From CAYRGC01 sp964601225 (GTDB lineage Bacteria; Patescibacteriota; Gracilibacteria; Peribacterales; Peribacteraceae), in NCBI GenBank assembly GCA_964601225.1, contig CAZRMM010000001.1, positions 248,001-312,000 on the forward strand: 64,000 bases of DNA, in the 5' to 3' direction. This document shows, in pieces, positions 31,438 through 40,616 of this stretch. Numbering within the stretch: the first letter of the stretch is position 1; each line of letters opens with the position of its first letter. Under the pieces are notes generated by a model. The model did not search any database. It was not told the DNA's origin and saw only the letters and a list, made by a program, of their open reading frames with translations. Both the position numbers and the translations under genes were made by a program.

Positions 31438-31549
31438 CCGGCTTTCCCACAACCCGACACTCGAAACCCGCAACCGCAACGGTAAGAAGAAGCAATTGCT
31501 TTCGTCTTCTTCGGGTGAGTAGACTCCATGGTAATTACCCCCACTTCCC

Positions 31550-31900
31550 ATGAAAAAACTTTCACTCTTTGTCACGGCACTCGGAGGAGCACTCGGAGGG
31601 TACATTCTCAGCAACGATAAACTTCGAAAGGAGCTTTCAACGGCGAAAAACGCCGAATCCGCTGCGAAAACCCTTGGGAAACATCTCGCGGAAGACGGCA
31701 ATAAGCTCGCCGGCGAAGTGAAGAAGTTCGTCGAGAGCGATGAAGTGCAAAAGAAAATCGGTCAGGCCAAGAAATACGCCAAAGACACTTGGAAGGACGC
31801 AAGCAAGGAGATGGAAAAGCTCGTGAAGAAAGGCAAGAAGGAGGCCACGGGCTTCATGAAGAAGATGAAGAAGAGCGTCAAGAAGGAAGCGAAGGCGTGA
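31550..31900 (+). CDS. YtxH-like small protein
   Basis: 116 aa. Short hydrophobic N-terminus (LFVTALGGALGGYILSND), then a long Lys-rich amphipathic helix (KKIGQAKKYAKDTWKDASKE). This is the pattern of YtxH/gas-vesicle GvpP-like proteins: one membrane-associated helix and a charged coiled region. Role unknown, often linked to stress. TAGACT at about 31520 is a candidate -10. Confidence 0.65.
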   Translation: MKKLSLFVTALGGALGGYILSNDKLRKELSTAKNAESAAKTLGKHLAEDGNKLAGEVKKFVESDEVQKKIGQAKKYAKDTWKDASKEMEKLVKKGKKEATGFMKKMKKSVKKEAKA

Positions 31901-32074
31901 CCGTGACGAAGCGATCAAAAGACGCGTTCTTGAGGTGCTCTTTTCGTGCTTACCGTCAAAGCAGCGGTTCGTTGACTGCGGTACTCTCGTTTTTCTGACG
32001 CCAAAGCCATTGCCCATTTTTCCCTCGGCAAAATGTTGTCGGGCATATACTCGCTAGTAGAGTCATTTCGCCAC

Positions 32075-34465
32075 ATGAAGAACATCCCCCAAGCCCCCTT
32101 CACCGTCGACGGGCATATCGAACGTCAGGAAATGGGAAAATTGTACGAGAAGGACGGAGCACCGGCGATGAATTTCACAATGGTGACCCCCTTCACGGAC
32201 GACGTCCAGGAAGGGCGCGCGCGTGAATTGCATATGAGGCAGGGCAGAAACGATGGGAGTGCGGTCCTGCCGGTCTCCCGCAGCGCGTGGGCGCAGGTGG
32301 GACTCCGACTCGAGCAACGCGACGAGATCCGTTTCAAATACCGTCACGCCCTCGTTCCCGTCACGATCACATCACACCGGGGTGCAGTGCGCGACCAGCT
32401 CCTGTCGTTCCTCCGAGTGATGGTGAAGAACGAGCATCGCCAAGTTACGCCGGGCGGATTGCTCTTCGTTTCAAGGGAAAGTGCCCTCACTGCGGCGGAA
32501 ATCCAGCAGGAGATGGACGATCAGAAATTGTTACTCCCCGACGGCACGAGGATCTCCTCCGACGGCGTCGTGGGCATTCCGCTCAGCGGTGCCTACGCCT
32601 TTGGGGAAGAGATCTTCGACGAGAACGCCATGCGCCAGGTGATCCACGACGGTCGCCACGGCATGCGAAAACTCCGAAAGGAAGTGCCACTGCCGAAGAA
32701 CATCCCGCCCGGCGGCTTCCTGCTCGGAAGCATGCGCGGCCTCTCGCTCGGACGCGTGCAAGGCATCATTCAGGAGGAAACGAACGTCACGAATGTATCC
32801 CACCTCCCTGCATTCGTCCTGGATGCTCTGCGGACGATGGGTCCCGATCCGCGGCAAGCCGAGATCCTCAATAAGAGCGGCGAACCCGTAGACACCGCAT
32901 CGCTCCGCGTTCTTCTTCGCCTACACCGAGCGAACGAAGCAACGCAGGCGGCCGCTGCCCGCGTGCTGAACGGGTGTTCGCTGCGCTGGGGAACGGAGCT
33001 GCGCGATCTGGTGCAGCCGGAAGAATTCATCGATCTGGCGGAAACGGTCAGCCCACACAAATCCGCTACAGGAGCCGACGGCCAACGCGTCGACCAACGC
33101 CCGCAGGGGCTCCTGATCGGCAGAGACCGAGCCACCGAAATTCCCTGGGCGAGCCATCAGGAATTCCAGAACGATCTCATCCTGTCCCGGGCGAGGCGCT
33201 TCGTGGCTGCGAACAGGTCCGATCGCAGCGATGGCTGGGTCGACGGACAAGGTATTCCGGAACCTGCCCGCGGTCTCGCCGGAAAACTCGGCTTCGTCAG
33301 TAAGGATCAGCACGGCAAGGTACTCGTTACCGGCGGCTTCCCGGATCCGCAGATCGTCCGCGAAATGCTCCGCGACGGCATCGGCGTCTTCGTCGCGCGC
33401 TCGCTGCACATGGAGCCCGATGCGTTCGCCGCGGATATCGCGACTCCCCTCCAGGCACTGCACCCCGAAAACGACACCTCGTCGAACGACGCAAAGTCCA
33501 TGAAGCGACATGCACTTTTTTTCGACACATCGCGCTATGAAGCGATGCGTGTGCGCGAGAAGGAGGGTGCAAAATTCTTCATGGTGCTCCGTGACATGGT
33601 CGACGAGATGTCCGCCGGAGCAATTATTCCCGCGCATGTCCGCGAATTCGACCGCGGACTCTGGGTGAAACCGGATATGAAAGAACGTCTCCGGAAGGTC
33701 AAGACGATCATCGCGATGTACGGCTCGCACGTAAAAGGCATGGACAAGGCATTCCTACCGCAACTCCAGAAGTTTATGCGCGACATGAAGGAGCTCTTCG
33801 GAGAGGAACTGGGCATCACGCACGGCAAGGGCCCCGGCATCATGAAGATCGCCGACGACGCTGCGGCCATGGAGGAAATCCCGCGTATCGGAATCGGCAT
33901 TTGCGTGGAAGGCCAGGCAGGTAACTGCCGACCGGAAGCCATGGTGGATTTCTTCGACACGGACCGTCTCCGGCGACAGAAAGTGATGGACGATATCGCG
34001 ACCTTCAAGATGTTCAATCTCGGCGGCGCTGGAACGCTCGAAGAAGCCGCGATCAGTCTCTGTTCGCAGAAACTCGGCAAGAAGGCCATTACGCCCATGA
34101 TCTTCGTCGATCCGTCCGGCACGGGGAGGGACGGGTCGCACCTCTGGGAGGAGCTCCGCGCGCTCATCGAGACACTCGCGACGCCCAAGTCCATCCGCCT
34201 CCCGGATTCGGAGAAGGAGATCCTCGTGAGCCTCCTCCAGGAGGAAACGCCGCGTTATATTCATTGCGTGCAGTCCTACGACGAGGCGGCGAAGACCATC
34301 CGCGAGTTCGCGACCGACCCCGAAGGGTACTATCGACAGCGCAAGATCCCCCCCTCCGCGGTCGCCGAAGCCATGGAACGCCAGGAATCGACTCTGGAAC
34401 AAACCGGATTCAAATCCCCCACGTTCCTGGAACTCTACCGCCCCGGATCGAGAATCAGCGCGTAG
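32075..34465 (+). CDS. Large protein with a C-terminal LOG-family nucleotide-binding domain
   Basis: 796 aa from ATG 32075; the frame opens at 32033, but TATACT at about 32046 favours the later start. Residues ~1-520 show no recognisable family. Residues ~545-700 form a Rossmann LOG/lysine-decarboxylase-like domain: IAMYGSHVKGMDKAFLPQL, THGKGPGIMKIADDAA (GGPGxMxxA-like), FNLGGAGTLEEAAISL (PGGxGTLxE-like). LOG proteins are phosphoribohydrolases or related; several typical glycines are kept but the first P of PGGxGT is L. Ordinary LOG proteins are ~200 aa, so this is an unusual fusion. Confidence 0.65.
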   Translation: MKNIPQAPFTVDGHIERQEMGKLYEKDGAPAMNFTMVTPFTDDVQEGRARELHMRQGRNDGSAVLPVSRSAWAQVGLRLEQRDEIRFKYRHALVPVTITSHRGAVRDQLLSFLRVMVKNEHRQVTPGGLLFVSRESALTAAEIQQEMDDQKLLLPDGTRISSDGVVGIPLSGAYAFGEEIFDENAMRQVIHDGRHGMRKLRKEVPLPKNIPPGGFLLGSMRGLSLGRVQGIIQEETNVTNVSHLPAFVLDALRTMGPDPRQAEILNKSGEPVDTASLRVLLRLHRANEATQAAAARVLNGCSLRWGTELRDLVQPEEFIDLAETVSPHKSATGADGQRVDQRPQGLLIGRDRATEIPWASHQEFQNDLILSRARRFVAANRSDRSDGWVDGQGIPEPARGLAGKLGFVSKDQHGKVLVTGGFPDPQIVREMLRDGIGVFVARSLHMEPDAFAADIATPLQALHPENDTSSNDAKSMKRHALFFDTSRYEAMRVREKEGAKFFMVLRDMVDEMSAGAIIPAHVREFDRGLWVKPDMKERLRKVKTIIAMYGSHVKGMDKAFLPQLQKFMRDMKELFGEELGITHGKGPGIMKIADDAAAMEEIPRIGIGICVEGQAGNCRPEAMVDFFDTDRLRRQKVMDDIATFKMFNLGGAGTLEEAAISLCSQKLGKKAITPMIFVDPSGTGRDGSHLWEELRALIETLATPKSIRLPDSEKEILVSLLQEETPRYIHCVQSYDEAAKTIREFATDPEGYYRQRKIPPSAVAEAMERQESTLEQTGFKSPTFLELYRPGSRISA

Positions 34466-34518
34466 CACTTGTGTGCCCCAATCCATTGTTTCACCCTGTT
34501 GAGCCTTTCCATCTCCCC

Positions 34519-34890
34519 ATGACCGAACGTTCTTCCGAGATCCGCTCCGAACCCCTCCTTCTCTCCCGCGAAACCCTGCGGAAACTCCGGGAATACGTCA
34601 CGACGACTTACGGCTACGGCACCCACGTGGGCCGGATCACGCCGGGACAAGGAGACGGCGTGTTCGACGTCGAATTGTACGTGCGTTCCCAGGAAAGCGA
34701 CGAGACGGAGGTCACCGTGGGCTCTTTGCACGTTTATGAAAGCGACGACGGGCAGGTCCGTATCGTCAGTGGTCCCTCGAAGGCAGAAACAGACGCGCTT
34801 GCCGGGCTCCCTCTCCGCGCGGTCGCTTTGACGGACATTCCCGCCCTCGTGCAGGCCAAAATCGAGCAAGCCATGAAGAATGGCCAGTAA
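34519..34890 (+). CDS. Hypothetical protein
   Basis: 123 aa from ATG 34519, 51 nt after the LOG fusion. Acidic, soluble; beta-rich centre (VFDVELYVRSQESDETEVTV; GSLHVYESDDGQVRIV). No family recognised. Likely co-transcribed with the gene upstream. Confidence 0.55.
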   Translation: MTERSSEIRSEPLLLSRETLRKLREYVTTTYGYGTHVGRITPGQGDGVFDVELYVRSQESDETEVTVGSLHVYESDDGQVRIVSGPSKAETDALAGLPLRAVALTDIPALVQAKIEQAMKNGQ

Positions 34891-35001
34891 TTCAGGAACT
34901 GTCGTAAATTCTTGCGCTCGGCGCTCCTTTCGGTAGACTCACCGGCGGGCCCAGATGGTGAGTGAAATCGAACCACCCCCGACGTTCGCCCAGATTTTTC
35001 C

Positions 35002-36681
35002 ATGATTCCTCCCAGAGCATCCACGGGTACGGAGAAGGCCGGAACACGGCAGGGAGGATCGACTCCGCACATCCGCTATATCATCGTCACCGGAGGCGTC
35101 TGCAGCTCGCTCGGCAAGGGCATCGCCGTCTCCTCGATCGGCGCCATCATGAAGGCGTGCGGTTTCAAGGTATTCGTCCAGAAGCTCGACCCGTACCTCA
35201 ACGTGGACCCGGGAACCATGAGCCCGTTCCAGCACGGCGAAGTGTTCGTCACGGACGATGGCGCGGAGACCGACCTCGACCTCGGCCACTACGAGCGCTT
35301 CATCGATGAACCGATGAGTAAGCTCTCGACGGTCACGACGGGCCAGATCTATCAGGCCGTCTTGAACAAGGAACGCCAGGGCGGCTACCTCGGAAAAACC
35401 ATCCAGGTGGTCCCGCACATCACCAACGCCATCAAGGACCGCATGAAGGACGCGGCGCAGAAGAGCGGCGCGGACATCATGCTCGTGGAGATCGGCGGCA
35501 CCGTGGGCGACATCGAGGGCGAGCCGTTCCTCGAGGCCGTGCGCCAAATGCGCGCGGAACTCGGGAGTTCCGGCGTGTTCCACGTGCACCTCACGCTCCT
35601 CCCCTATCTCGCCGCGAGCAAGGAACTGAAGACCAAGCCGACGCAGCTCTCCGTGCGGGAGCTCCGCCGCATCGGCCTGCAGCCGGACATGATCCTCGCC
35701 CGCGCGGACGCCAAGATCCCGGTGGACCTCCTCGACAAGATCAGCCACTTCTGCGGCGTGGACCGTCGCGCGGTGATCCCCGCTCCCACCGTCAGCTCGA
35801 TCTACGACGTTCCCCTCAATTTCCACAAGCACGGCGTTGCCGAGGTGATCGCGGAGAAGCTGGAGCTCGGCGACGTGAAGGCCGACATGCGAGAGTGGGA
35901 GAAAGGTCAGGAGCGCCACGCCAAGGCCACGAAGGACCTTCCGATCGCGATCGTAGGCAAGTACACGCACCTGGACGACGCCTATCTGAGCGTGATCGAA
36001 GCGATCAAGGCGGCGGCCGTCTTCTACGGACGCCATGCGGACGTGGTCTGGATCGATTCCGAGAAGCTCGAACAGAAGGACGAGGCGACGTGGGACAAGA
36101 TGAAAAAGTGCGCGGGCATCGTGGTACCGGGCGGCTTCGGATTGCGCGGCGTGGAGGGCAAGATCCTCGCGGCCAACTACGCCAGGACCAAGAAGGTTCC
36201 GTACCTGGGCCTCTGCCTCGGCGCCCAGATCATGACGATCGAATTCGCACGCTCGGTGACGGGCGACAGGACCCTCACGAGCGAGGAGTTCGACGAGGAG
36301 CAGAAACTCGATCGTTCCAAGTACGTCGTCCATTTCCTCCCCGGACAGCACCATGGCAAGGAGAAGGGCGGCACGCTACGCCTCGGCGCCTACGTCTGCT
36401 CGCTGAAACCGAAGACGAAGGCCTGGGAAGCGTACGGCAAACAGGACGAGATCTCCGAGCGCCACCGCCACCGCTACGAGTTCAACAACGCCTTCAAGGA
36501 GACGCTGGAGAGCAACGGACTCATCTTCTCGGGCACGTGGCCGAAAACGGGCCTCGCGGAGATCGTGGAAGTAAAGGACCACCCCTTCATGGTGGGCAGC
36601 CAGTTCCACCCGGAGTTCCAGAGCCGCCCCCACAAGCCGCATCCCCTCTTCGCGGCGTTCATGAAGGAAGCGGTGAAGTGA
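35002..36681 (+). CDS. pyrG: CTP synthase
   Basis: 559 aa. Synthetase domain starts YIIVTGGVCSSLGKGIAVSS; the glutaminase domain has the Cys nucleophile in LGLCLGAQ and the HPE of FHPEFQSRPHKPHP. Converts UTP to CTP using glutamine and ATP. About 24 residues precede the conserved YIIVTGG start, so the true start may be later, though no in-frame ATG lies closer. Part of the pyrimidine theme with pyrD and pyrK. Confidence 0.97.
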   Translation: MIPPRASTGTEKAGTRQGGSTPHIRYIIVTGGVCSSLGKGIAVSSIGAIMKACGFKVFVQKLDPYLNVDPGTMSPFQHGEVFVTDDGAETDLDLGHYERFIDEPMSKLSTVTTGQIYQAVLNKERQGGYLGKTIQVVPHITNAIKDRMKDAAQKSGADIMLVEIGGTVGDIEGEPFLEAVRQMRAELGSSGVFHVHLTLLPYLAASKELKTKPTQLSVRELRRIGLQPDMILARADAKIPVDLLDKISHFCGVDRRAVIPAPTVSSIYDVPLNFHKHGVAEVIAEKLELGDVKADMREWEKGQERHAKATKDLPIAIVGKYTHLDDAYLSVIEAIKAAAVFYGRHADVVWIDSEKLEQKDEATWDKMKKCAGIVVPGGFGLRGVEGKILAANYARTKKVPYLGLCLGAQIMTIEFARSVTGDRTLTSEEFDEEQKLDRSKYVVHFLPGQHHGKEKGGTLRLGAYVCSLKPKTKAWEAYGKQDEISERHRHRYEFNNAFKETLESNGLIFSGTWPKTGLAEIVEVKDHPFMVGSQFHPEFQSRPHKPHPLFAAFMKEAVK

Positions 36682-36803
36682 TGCCCGTTCTTTGACAGAG
36701 CAGAACTGTTTTTTCGTTGTTATTGAGCCAAGAACTAGCAAATGACAAATGACAAAGAAAACGACCAAAGCCAAATTGTTCAAAGGGGCTGCATAGTATT
36801 GCC

Positions 36804-37217
36804 ATGCAAAACGTACCAATACATCCGGCACGGAAGTACGATCTTGAACTGCGAACGGAAACGTTCGCGAAGAATGTTCAAATGCTTCTTGAAAAAATTC
36901 CCAGCTACAGGGAAGAGCGGGATAAGCGGACCCAACTTCTCCGATCATCGGGGTCTGTCGCTGCAAACTACATCGAAGCGAATGAAGCTCTCGGAAAACA
37001 AGATTTCCTCATGAGAGTGCGCATCTGCCTAAAAGAAGCAAAGGAAAGCAGATTATGGCTCACGCTCCTTTCTCTTCCTGCATCCCAAACGTTATTGTCA
37101 ACGGAACGAGAGACGCTACGAGATGAAGCCCATCAACTCGTTCGAATCTTCAGTACCATTATTCGAAACACCCAGGATAAATGGGGTAAGGAAAGAAAAA
37201 AGCCGCACCAAATCTGA
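36804..37217 (+). CDS. Four-helix-bundle protein (S23 / 23S rRNA IVS type)
   Basis: 137 aa. The family core is clear: LLRSSGSVAANYIEANEALG, then RICLKEAKESRLWLTLL. Four amphipathic helices are expected. Homologues are encoded in 23S rRNA intervening sequences and as Avd accessory proteins of diversity-generating retroelements; nucleic-acid binding is likely, cellular role unknown. It is 60-70% similar by eye in the core to the protein at 55415. Followed by a terminator whose stem contains the stop codon. Confidence 0.88.
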   Translation: MQNVPIHPARKYDLELRTETFAKNVQMLLEKIPSYREERDKRTQLLRSSGSVAANYIEANEALGKQDFLMRVRICLKEAKESRLWLTLLSLPASQTLLSTERETLRDEAHQLVRIFSTIIRNTQDKWGKERKKPHQI

Positions 37218-37230
37218 AATTTGGTTTTTT
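37208..37230 (+). terminator. Terminator of the cassette 1 gene
   Basis: CCAAAT-CTGAA-ATTTGG followed by six T; the TGA stop lies in the loop side of the hairpin. It sits inside the inverted repeats. Confidence 0.75.
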
Positions 37231-37258
37231 CTTTGCTATTTGTCATTTGTCATTTTCT

Positions 37259-39052
37259 TCAAGCTGGCCACACGTACAGACTGGCGACGAACGCCGCCGC
37301 GGCCGTGAGGAACACCGTGAGGAAGGAAGCGCGCAGGTATCCCAAAGGCGAGGAGCGGAGACCCGCCGCCGCGTAGTACCCGAGCGGAATCGTCATCGGC
37401 AGCACGTAGCGGAAATCCTGCGAGGAGCTGTACGGGAAGGCGATCCGGTACGCGAAGGCGAAGAGAAGATACAGTAGGAGACCGCCCCAGAGTGGCACCG
37501 TCTCGCGCGCGCGGCGCCGCAGATCCCCGGCCAGGGCGACGAGGGAGAGAAGGACGAGCGCCAGCGACGAAGCGATCATGGACCGCGCGAGGAACGTCCT
37601 GCTGTCACCGAACTGAAATTCCCCCGTGAGAGCGGAGCGGTAGAAGTACTCCCAGAAGTACTGGCGCCGCGCGTCGTCGTCGTAGGGGTTGTTGTACGGG
37701 ATCGCGAGCATCTCCGCGGGATTGAACGTCAGGAGGTATTGGGGCTCGTTTTTGACGAAGTTCGTGAGCTTGTAGAGGTTACCGACGACCATCGATCGGC
37801 CGTCTTTCGCCTGGAGCGCCCGCGGCACCACGAACCAGCCAGCCACGACGAGTCCCACGAGCGCCATCTGTCCGAGGCGCACGGCTTTCTGCTTCCAGGA
37901 GAAACGCGGATGGAACGCGAGCGAGAAGACCGCGATCACGATGAGGAGCATCGTCGTGCTCTTCGCGAGAAGGCCGATCCCGAGGGACGCAGCAAGCCAG
38001 AGCCACAGGGCACGCGACGGGCGCCGGTACCACAGGAGGAGCAACGCGTACGACACGAACGCGACGAGAGTGGCGAGTGCGTCGTTGTTGATGCGTGGCG
38101 CCGCCAAGATGAGGCTCGGCAGTAGAGCCAGGAATCCGACGAAGACCGCTCGTGACGCCCCCTCCTTGTCACTCGGAAAAAGGCGATACGAAACGAATGC
38201 CCCCAGACCAAGCGTCAGCCACGAAAGCAGCAGCGAGAATGCCTGAATGGCGTTCGCGCCACCTACAACGGTGCCGGAGAGCCACTGGCCCGCCTTATAC
38301 CACGGTGCCGCGAGGTAGTAATACAGCGGCGGCTGATACGCCTGCCAGCCCTGCTCGGGCGGCAAGCCCGTCTCCGCGACGATTTGGGTGTATTCCAGAT
38401 GGCCGTCGAAGTCGTGTCCGCGCACGTCGTGCGGCGTCACCGAAAAATAGGCATACCGGAGGAGACATCCCGCCATGAAAGTCGCGAGAATGAATCCATG
38501 GGGCAATACCCCTTCCTTGCGCTCAAACCAGAGGAATCCGGCTACAGTTATCAAGCTCCAGCAGATCAATACGATCATCCTTGTGACAGCGAGGGGATCT
38601 GTCGCATCGAGAGCAATTTGCACTCCTCCCCGTCCTCCGCGATTGTCCACGACAAGCGTCAAGGAGTTATCTCCTGGACCGAGTTTTCCGCGGACATCCA
38701 TTGCGACGCCCTGACCGTAATCGCACAGATCGCCGATCATGCCTTGAGGAACGCCGTTGAGAACGACGGCGGTAAGGCATTCGTCCGGGATGATCCGCAG
38801 GACCGAGGGCGCCACAGATGAGGAGAGCCTTACGTTGACATCCACGCGATATTGACCGACACGCTCGCTAAAGAGCGGCAACTCGCAGTTTTGCAATGCA
38901 GTGCCATTAACGGTGCACGATTGCACAATGAACTGCGGTCCGATCACGCTCCAAAGAATGGCGATGTTCGCAAAGCCGAGAAACAGGGCAAGACCCGTCC
39001 AGAGGAGAATCGTGATCTGCCGTCGGAACATCGTGGTCGCCCGTGCCTGCAC
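37259..39052 (-). CDS. Polytopic membrane protein, glycosyltransferase/mannosyltransferase-like
   Basis: 597 aa. One N-terminal helix, a ~130-aa extracytoplasmic domain with paired cysteines (VQSCTVNGTALQNCELPLF, ECLTAVV, LCDYG), then about ten helices. A conserved-looking loop HDVRGHDFDGHLEYTQIVAE, then GWQAYQPPLYYYLAAPWYK, resembles GT-C enzymes (PMT/ArnT/DUF2142 type), which carry acidic residues in the first luminal loop and a QPPLYY motif. Probably transfers a sugar from a lipid carrier at the outer face of the membrane. Confidence 0.75.
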   Translation of the reverse strand: MQARATTMFRRQITILLWTGLALFLGFANIAILWSVIGPQFIVQSCTVNGTALQNCELPLFSERVGQYRVDVNVRLSSSVAPSVLRIIPDECLTAVVLNGVPQGMIGDLCDYGQGVAMDVRGKLGPGDNSLTLVVDNRGGRGGVQIALDATDPLAVTRMIVLICWSLITVAGFLWFERKEGVLPHGFILATFMAGCLLRYAYFSVTPHDVRGHDFDGHLEYTQIVAETGLPPEQGWQAYQPPLYYYLAAPWYKAGQWLSGTVVGGANAIQAFSLLLSWLTLGLGAFVSYRLFPSDKEGASRAVFVGFLALLPSLILAAPRINNDALATLVAFVSYALLLLWYRRPSRALWLWLAASLGIGLLAKSTTMLLIVIAVFSLAFHPRFSWKQKAVRLGQMALVGLVVAGWFVVPRALQAKDGRSMVVGNLYKLTNFVKNEPQYLLTFNPAEMLAIPYNNPYDDDARRQYFWEYFYRSALTGEFQFGDSRTFLARSMIASSLALVLLSLVALAGDLRRRARETVPLWGGLLLYLLFAFAYRIAFPYSSSQDFRYVLPMTIPLGYYAAAGLRSSPLGYLRASFLTVFLTAAAAFVASLYVWPA

Positions 39053-39085
39053 GAGAGAAGAGTGTACCGGAAAAAGAAAAATGGC

Positions 39086-39583
39086 GAGAGTAACAGAATA
39101 TCAGGAATGGCTTCTGCAGGACTTGATGAGACCGGTCAGGAGACGGCTAACTTCTTCCGCCAAGGCTTGGGCACGGACGATCTCAGGCGAAGGAAGGAAA
39201 TCCAGGGCGATGGCAAGCAAGAGAAACGCGCGTGTCTCCGCAGCTTCACCGCGAGCGATCGTGTATTTGTGTGCCTTATCCGGATACGTGAATCTCCCAA
39301 AGCCCTCGGCGATATTCGCAAGGATGCTCGCCGCGCTTCGTCTGATTTGCGCTGTCATCCCATAGCGTTCGTCTGGAGGGAATTTCCGCGTAATGACATA
39401 GACCTCCTTGGCGAGGCTTCCATGCGGTTAGATCGGTAAATGAATCCATGGAAGAAGTATGGCGTCGCGAGGACCTTTGCGGAGACAGGTTATCGCCGCT
39501 CCTAACGAAGGACTCGAATTTTTGGCTTGTTTACAGTATTTTTTCCGTTCTGCGACCGTACGGATCTTCCCCCTGTTACTCTC
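39086..39583 (-). mobile_element. IVS-like cassette 2: broken four-helix-bundle gene between short inverted repeats
   Basis: GAGAGTAACAG (39086-39096) and CTGTTACTCTC (39573-39583) are exact inverted copies flanking the degenerate four-helix gene. The right arm is part of a short-unit run (TTACTCTCTTACTCTCCTAC) and overlaps the -35 of pyrD. The arms are only 11 bp, so this case is weaker than cassettes 1 and 3. Confidence 0.4.
39101..39449 (-). pseudogene. Four-helix-bundle protein, frameshifted
   Basis: From ATG 39449 the frame reads MDSFTDLTAWK; one extra base at 39416 then shifts to LAKEVYVITRKFPPDERYG, followed by MTAQIRRSAASILANIAEGF and a normal family C-terminus ending at 39101. The N-terminal helix is also about four residues shorter than usual between W and Y. 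Both point to decay, unless the base is a sequencing error. The family match (DLxxWxLAxExxxxT, RRSAxSIxxNIAEG) is clear. Confidence 0.75.
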
Positions 39584-39611
39584 TTACTCTCCTACTCTAT
39601 TATTCTCCCCG

Positions 39612-40580
39612 ATGAACCTCGCTCAGACCGTCCTCGGCGTGACCTTCGAAAACCCCACCGTCCTCGCGTCGGGCATCCTCGGCATCACGGCGAGCAGTTG
39701 GCGATACGCGGCGGCAAACGGTGTCGGTGCCATAACGACGAAGTCGCTCTGGCCTAAGGAACACCAAGGAAACGCGAATCCTACGATCATTGGAACCGAG
39801 CATTGGACGCTCAATGCCGTCGGGGTTCCCGACGCCGGTCCGGAGAAGGCCAAGGAAGAAATCGGGTCCTTCATGAAAGACAAGACCGTTCCGCTCATCG
39901 CCAACATCATCGGCCTCTCCGCCGACGAATTCGCGGAAATCGCCTCGACGGTCGCGACGCTCAAGCCCGACTTCGTGGAAGTAAACATTTCGACGCCGAC
40001 ATTCCTCAAACTCCGCGGCAAGCTCTTCGCGGAGGACGAAGGCGAGGCATCGGCCATCCTCAAGGCGGTACGGAAGGAAATCGGCGCGATTCCCATGTTC
40101 GCCAAGCTCACGCCCAACGTCCCGAACATCGGCGAAATCGCCGCCGCTTGCGTCGCCGCGGGAGCGGACGGCATTACCGCGGTGAACACCGTCGGGCCCG
40201 GCATGGCCATCGATCTCCGCAGCCGCATGCCGATCCTGGCCTCGCACAAGGGAGGGCTTTCGGGTCCGGCCTTGAAGCCCATCGCCGTGCGCTGCGTCGC
40301 CGAGATCTACGAGGCCACCAAGGGCAAGGTGCCGATCATCGGTACGGGCGGCGTCTACACCGGCGAGGACGCCATCGAGATGATGCTCGCGGGCGCGTCG
40401 CTCGTCGGCATCGGCACGGCCGTGGGCGACCGCGGCATCGACGTCTTCCGCAAAGTCTGCGAGGAGATGCAGTTCTGGTGCACGAACGAAGGCGTCTGGG
40501 AGATCAAGGACCTCGTCGGCGGCATGCACGCGGAGCTCAAGAAGCGCGGCATGAACAAAACCGCTATGACCCACAAATAG
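39612..40580 (+). CDS. pyrD: Dihydroorotate dehydrogenase, class 1B-like, catalytic Cys replaced by Thr
   Basis: 322 aa from ATG 39612; TATTAT ends eight bases before. FMN TIM barrel: NPTVLASGILGITASSW, KPIAVRCVAEIYEA, IIGTGGVYTGEDAIEMMLAGA. Class 1 enzymes carry the catalytic base Cys in N-L-S-C-P-N; this protein has N-I-S-T-P-T, so both the Cys and the following Asn are Thr. Class 2 uses Ser there. The pyrK-like gene follows at 36 nt, supporting a 1B complex that reduces NAD+. Activity, or a different substrate, is open. Confidence 0.88.
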   Translation: MNLAQTVLGVTFENPTVLASGILGITASSWRYAAANGVGAITTKSLWPKEHQGNANPTIIGTEHWTLNAVGVPDAGPEKAKEEIGSFMKDKTVPLIANIIGLSADEFAEIASTVATLKPDFVEVNISTPTFLKLRGKLFAEDEGEASAILKAVRKEIGAIPMFAKLTPNVPNIGEIAAACVAAGADGITAVNTVGPGMAIDLRSRMPILASHKGGLSGPALKPIAVRCVAEIYEATKGKVPIIGTGGVYTGEDAIEMMLAGASLVGIGTAVGDRGIDVFRKVCEEMQFWCTNEGVWEIKDLVGGMHAELKKRGMNKTAMTHK

Positions 40581-40616
40581 AACTTCTGCCCTAACTGCCC
40601 TTCTGCCTTTCCAACC

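Larger units (their letters stand above)
36740..37255 (+). mobile_element. IVS-like cassette 1: four-helix-bundle gene between inverted repeats
   Basis: AAATGACAAATGACAAA (36740-36756) and its exact reverse complement (37239-37255) enclose one four-helix-bundle gene and its terminator. The cassette fills the gap between the stops of convergent pyrG and the 37259 gene. The repeat is itself two ATGACAA units. Organisation resembles intervening sequences in 23S rRNA genes, which carry S23-type ORFs between complementary ends, but here the site is intergenic. Mobility is inference. Confidence 0.5.

Noticed and set aside
32332..32874. Long alternative frames inside the LOG fusion, uvrD, pnp and valS genes
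   Set aside because: They are shadows of GC-rich codon bias on other frames; the recognised proteins account for these regions.
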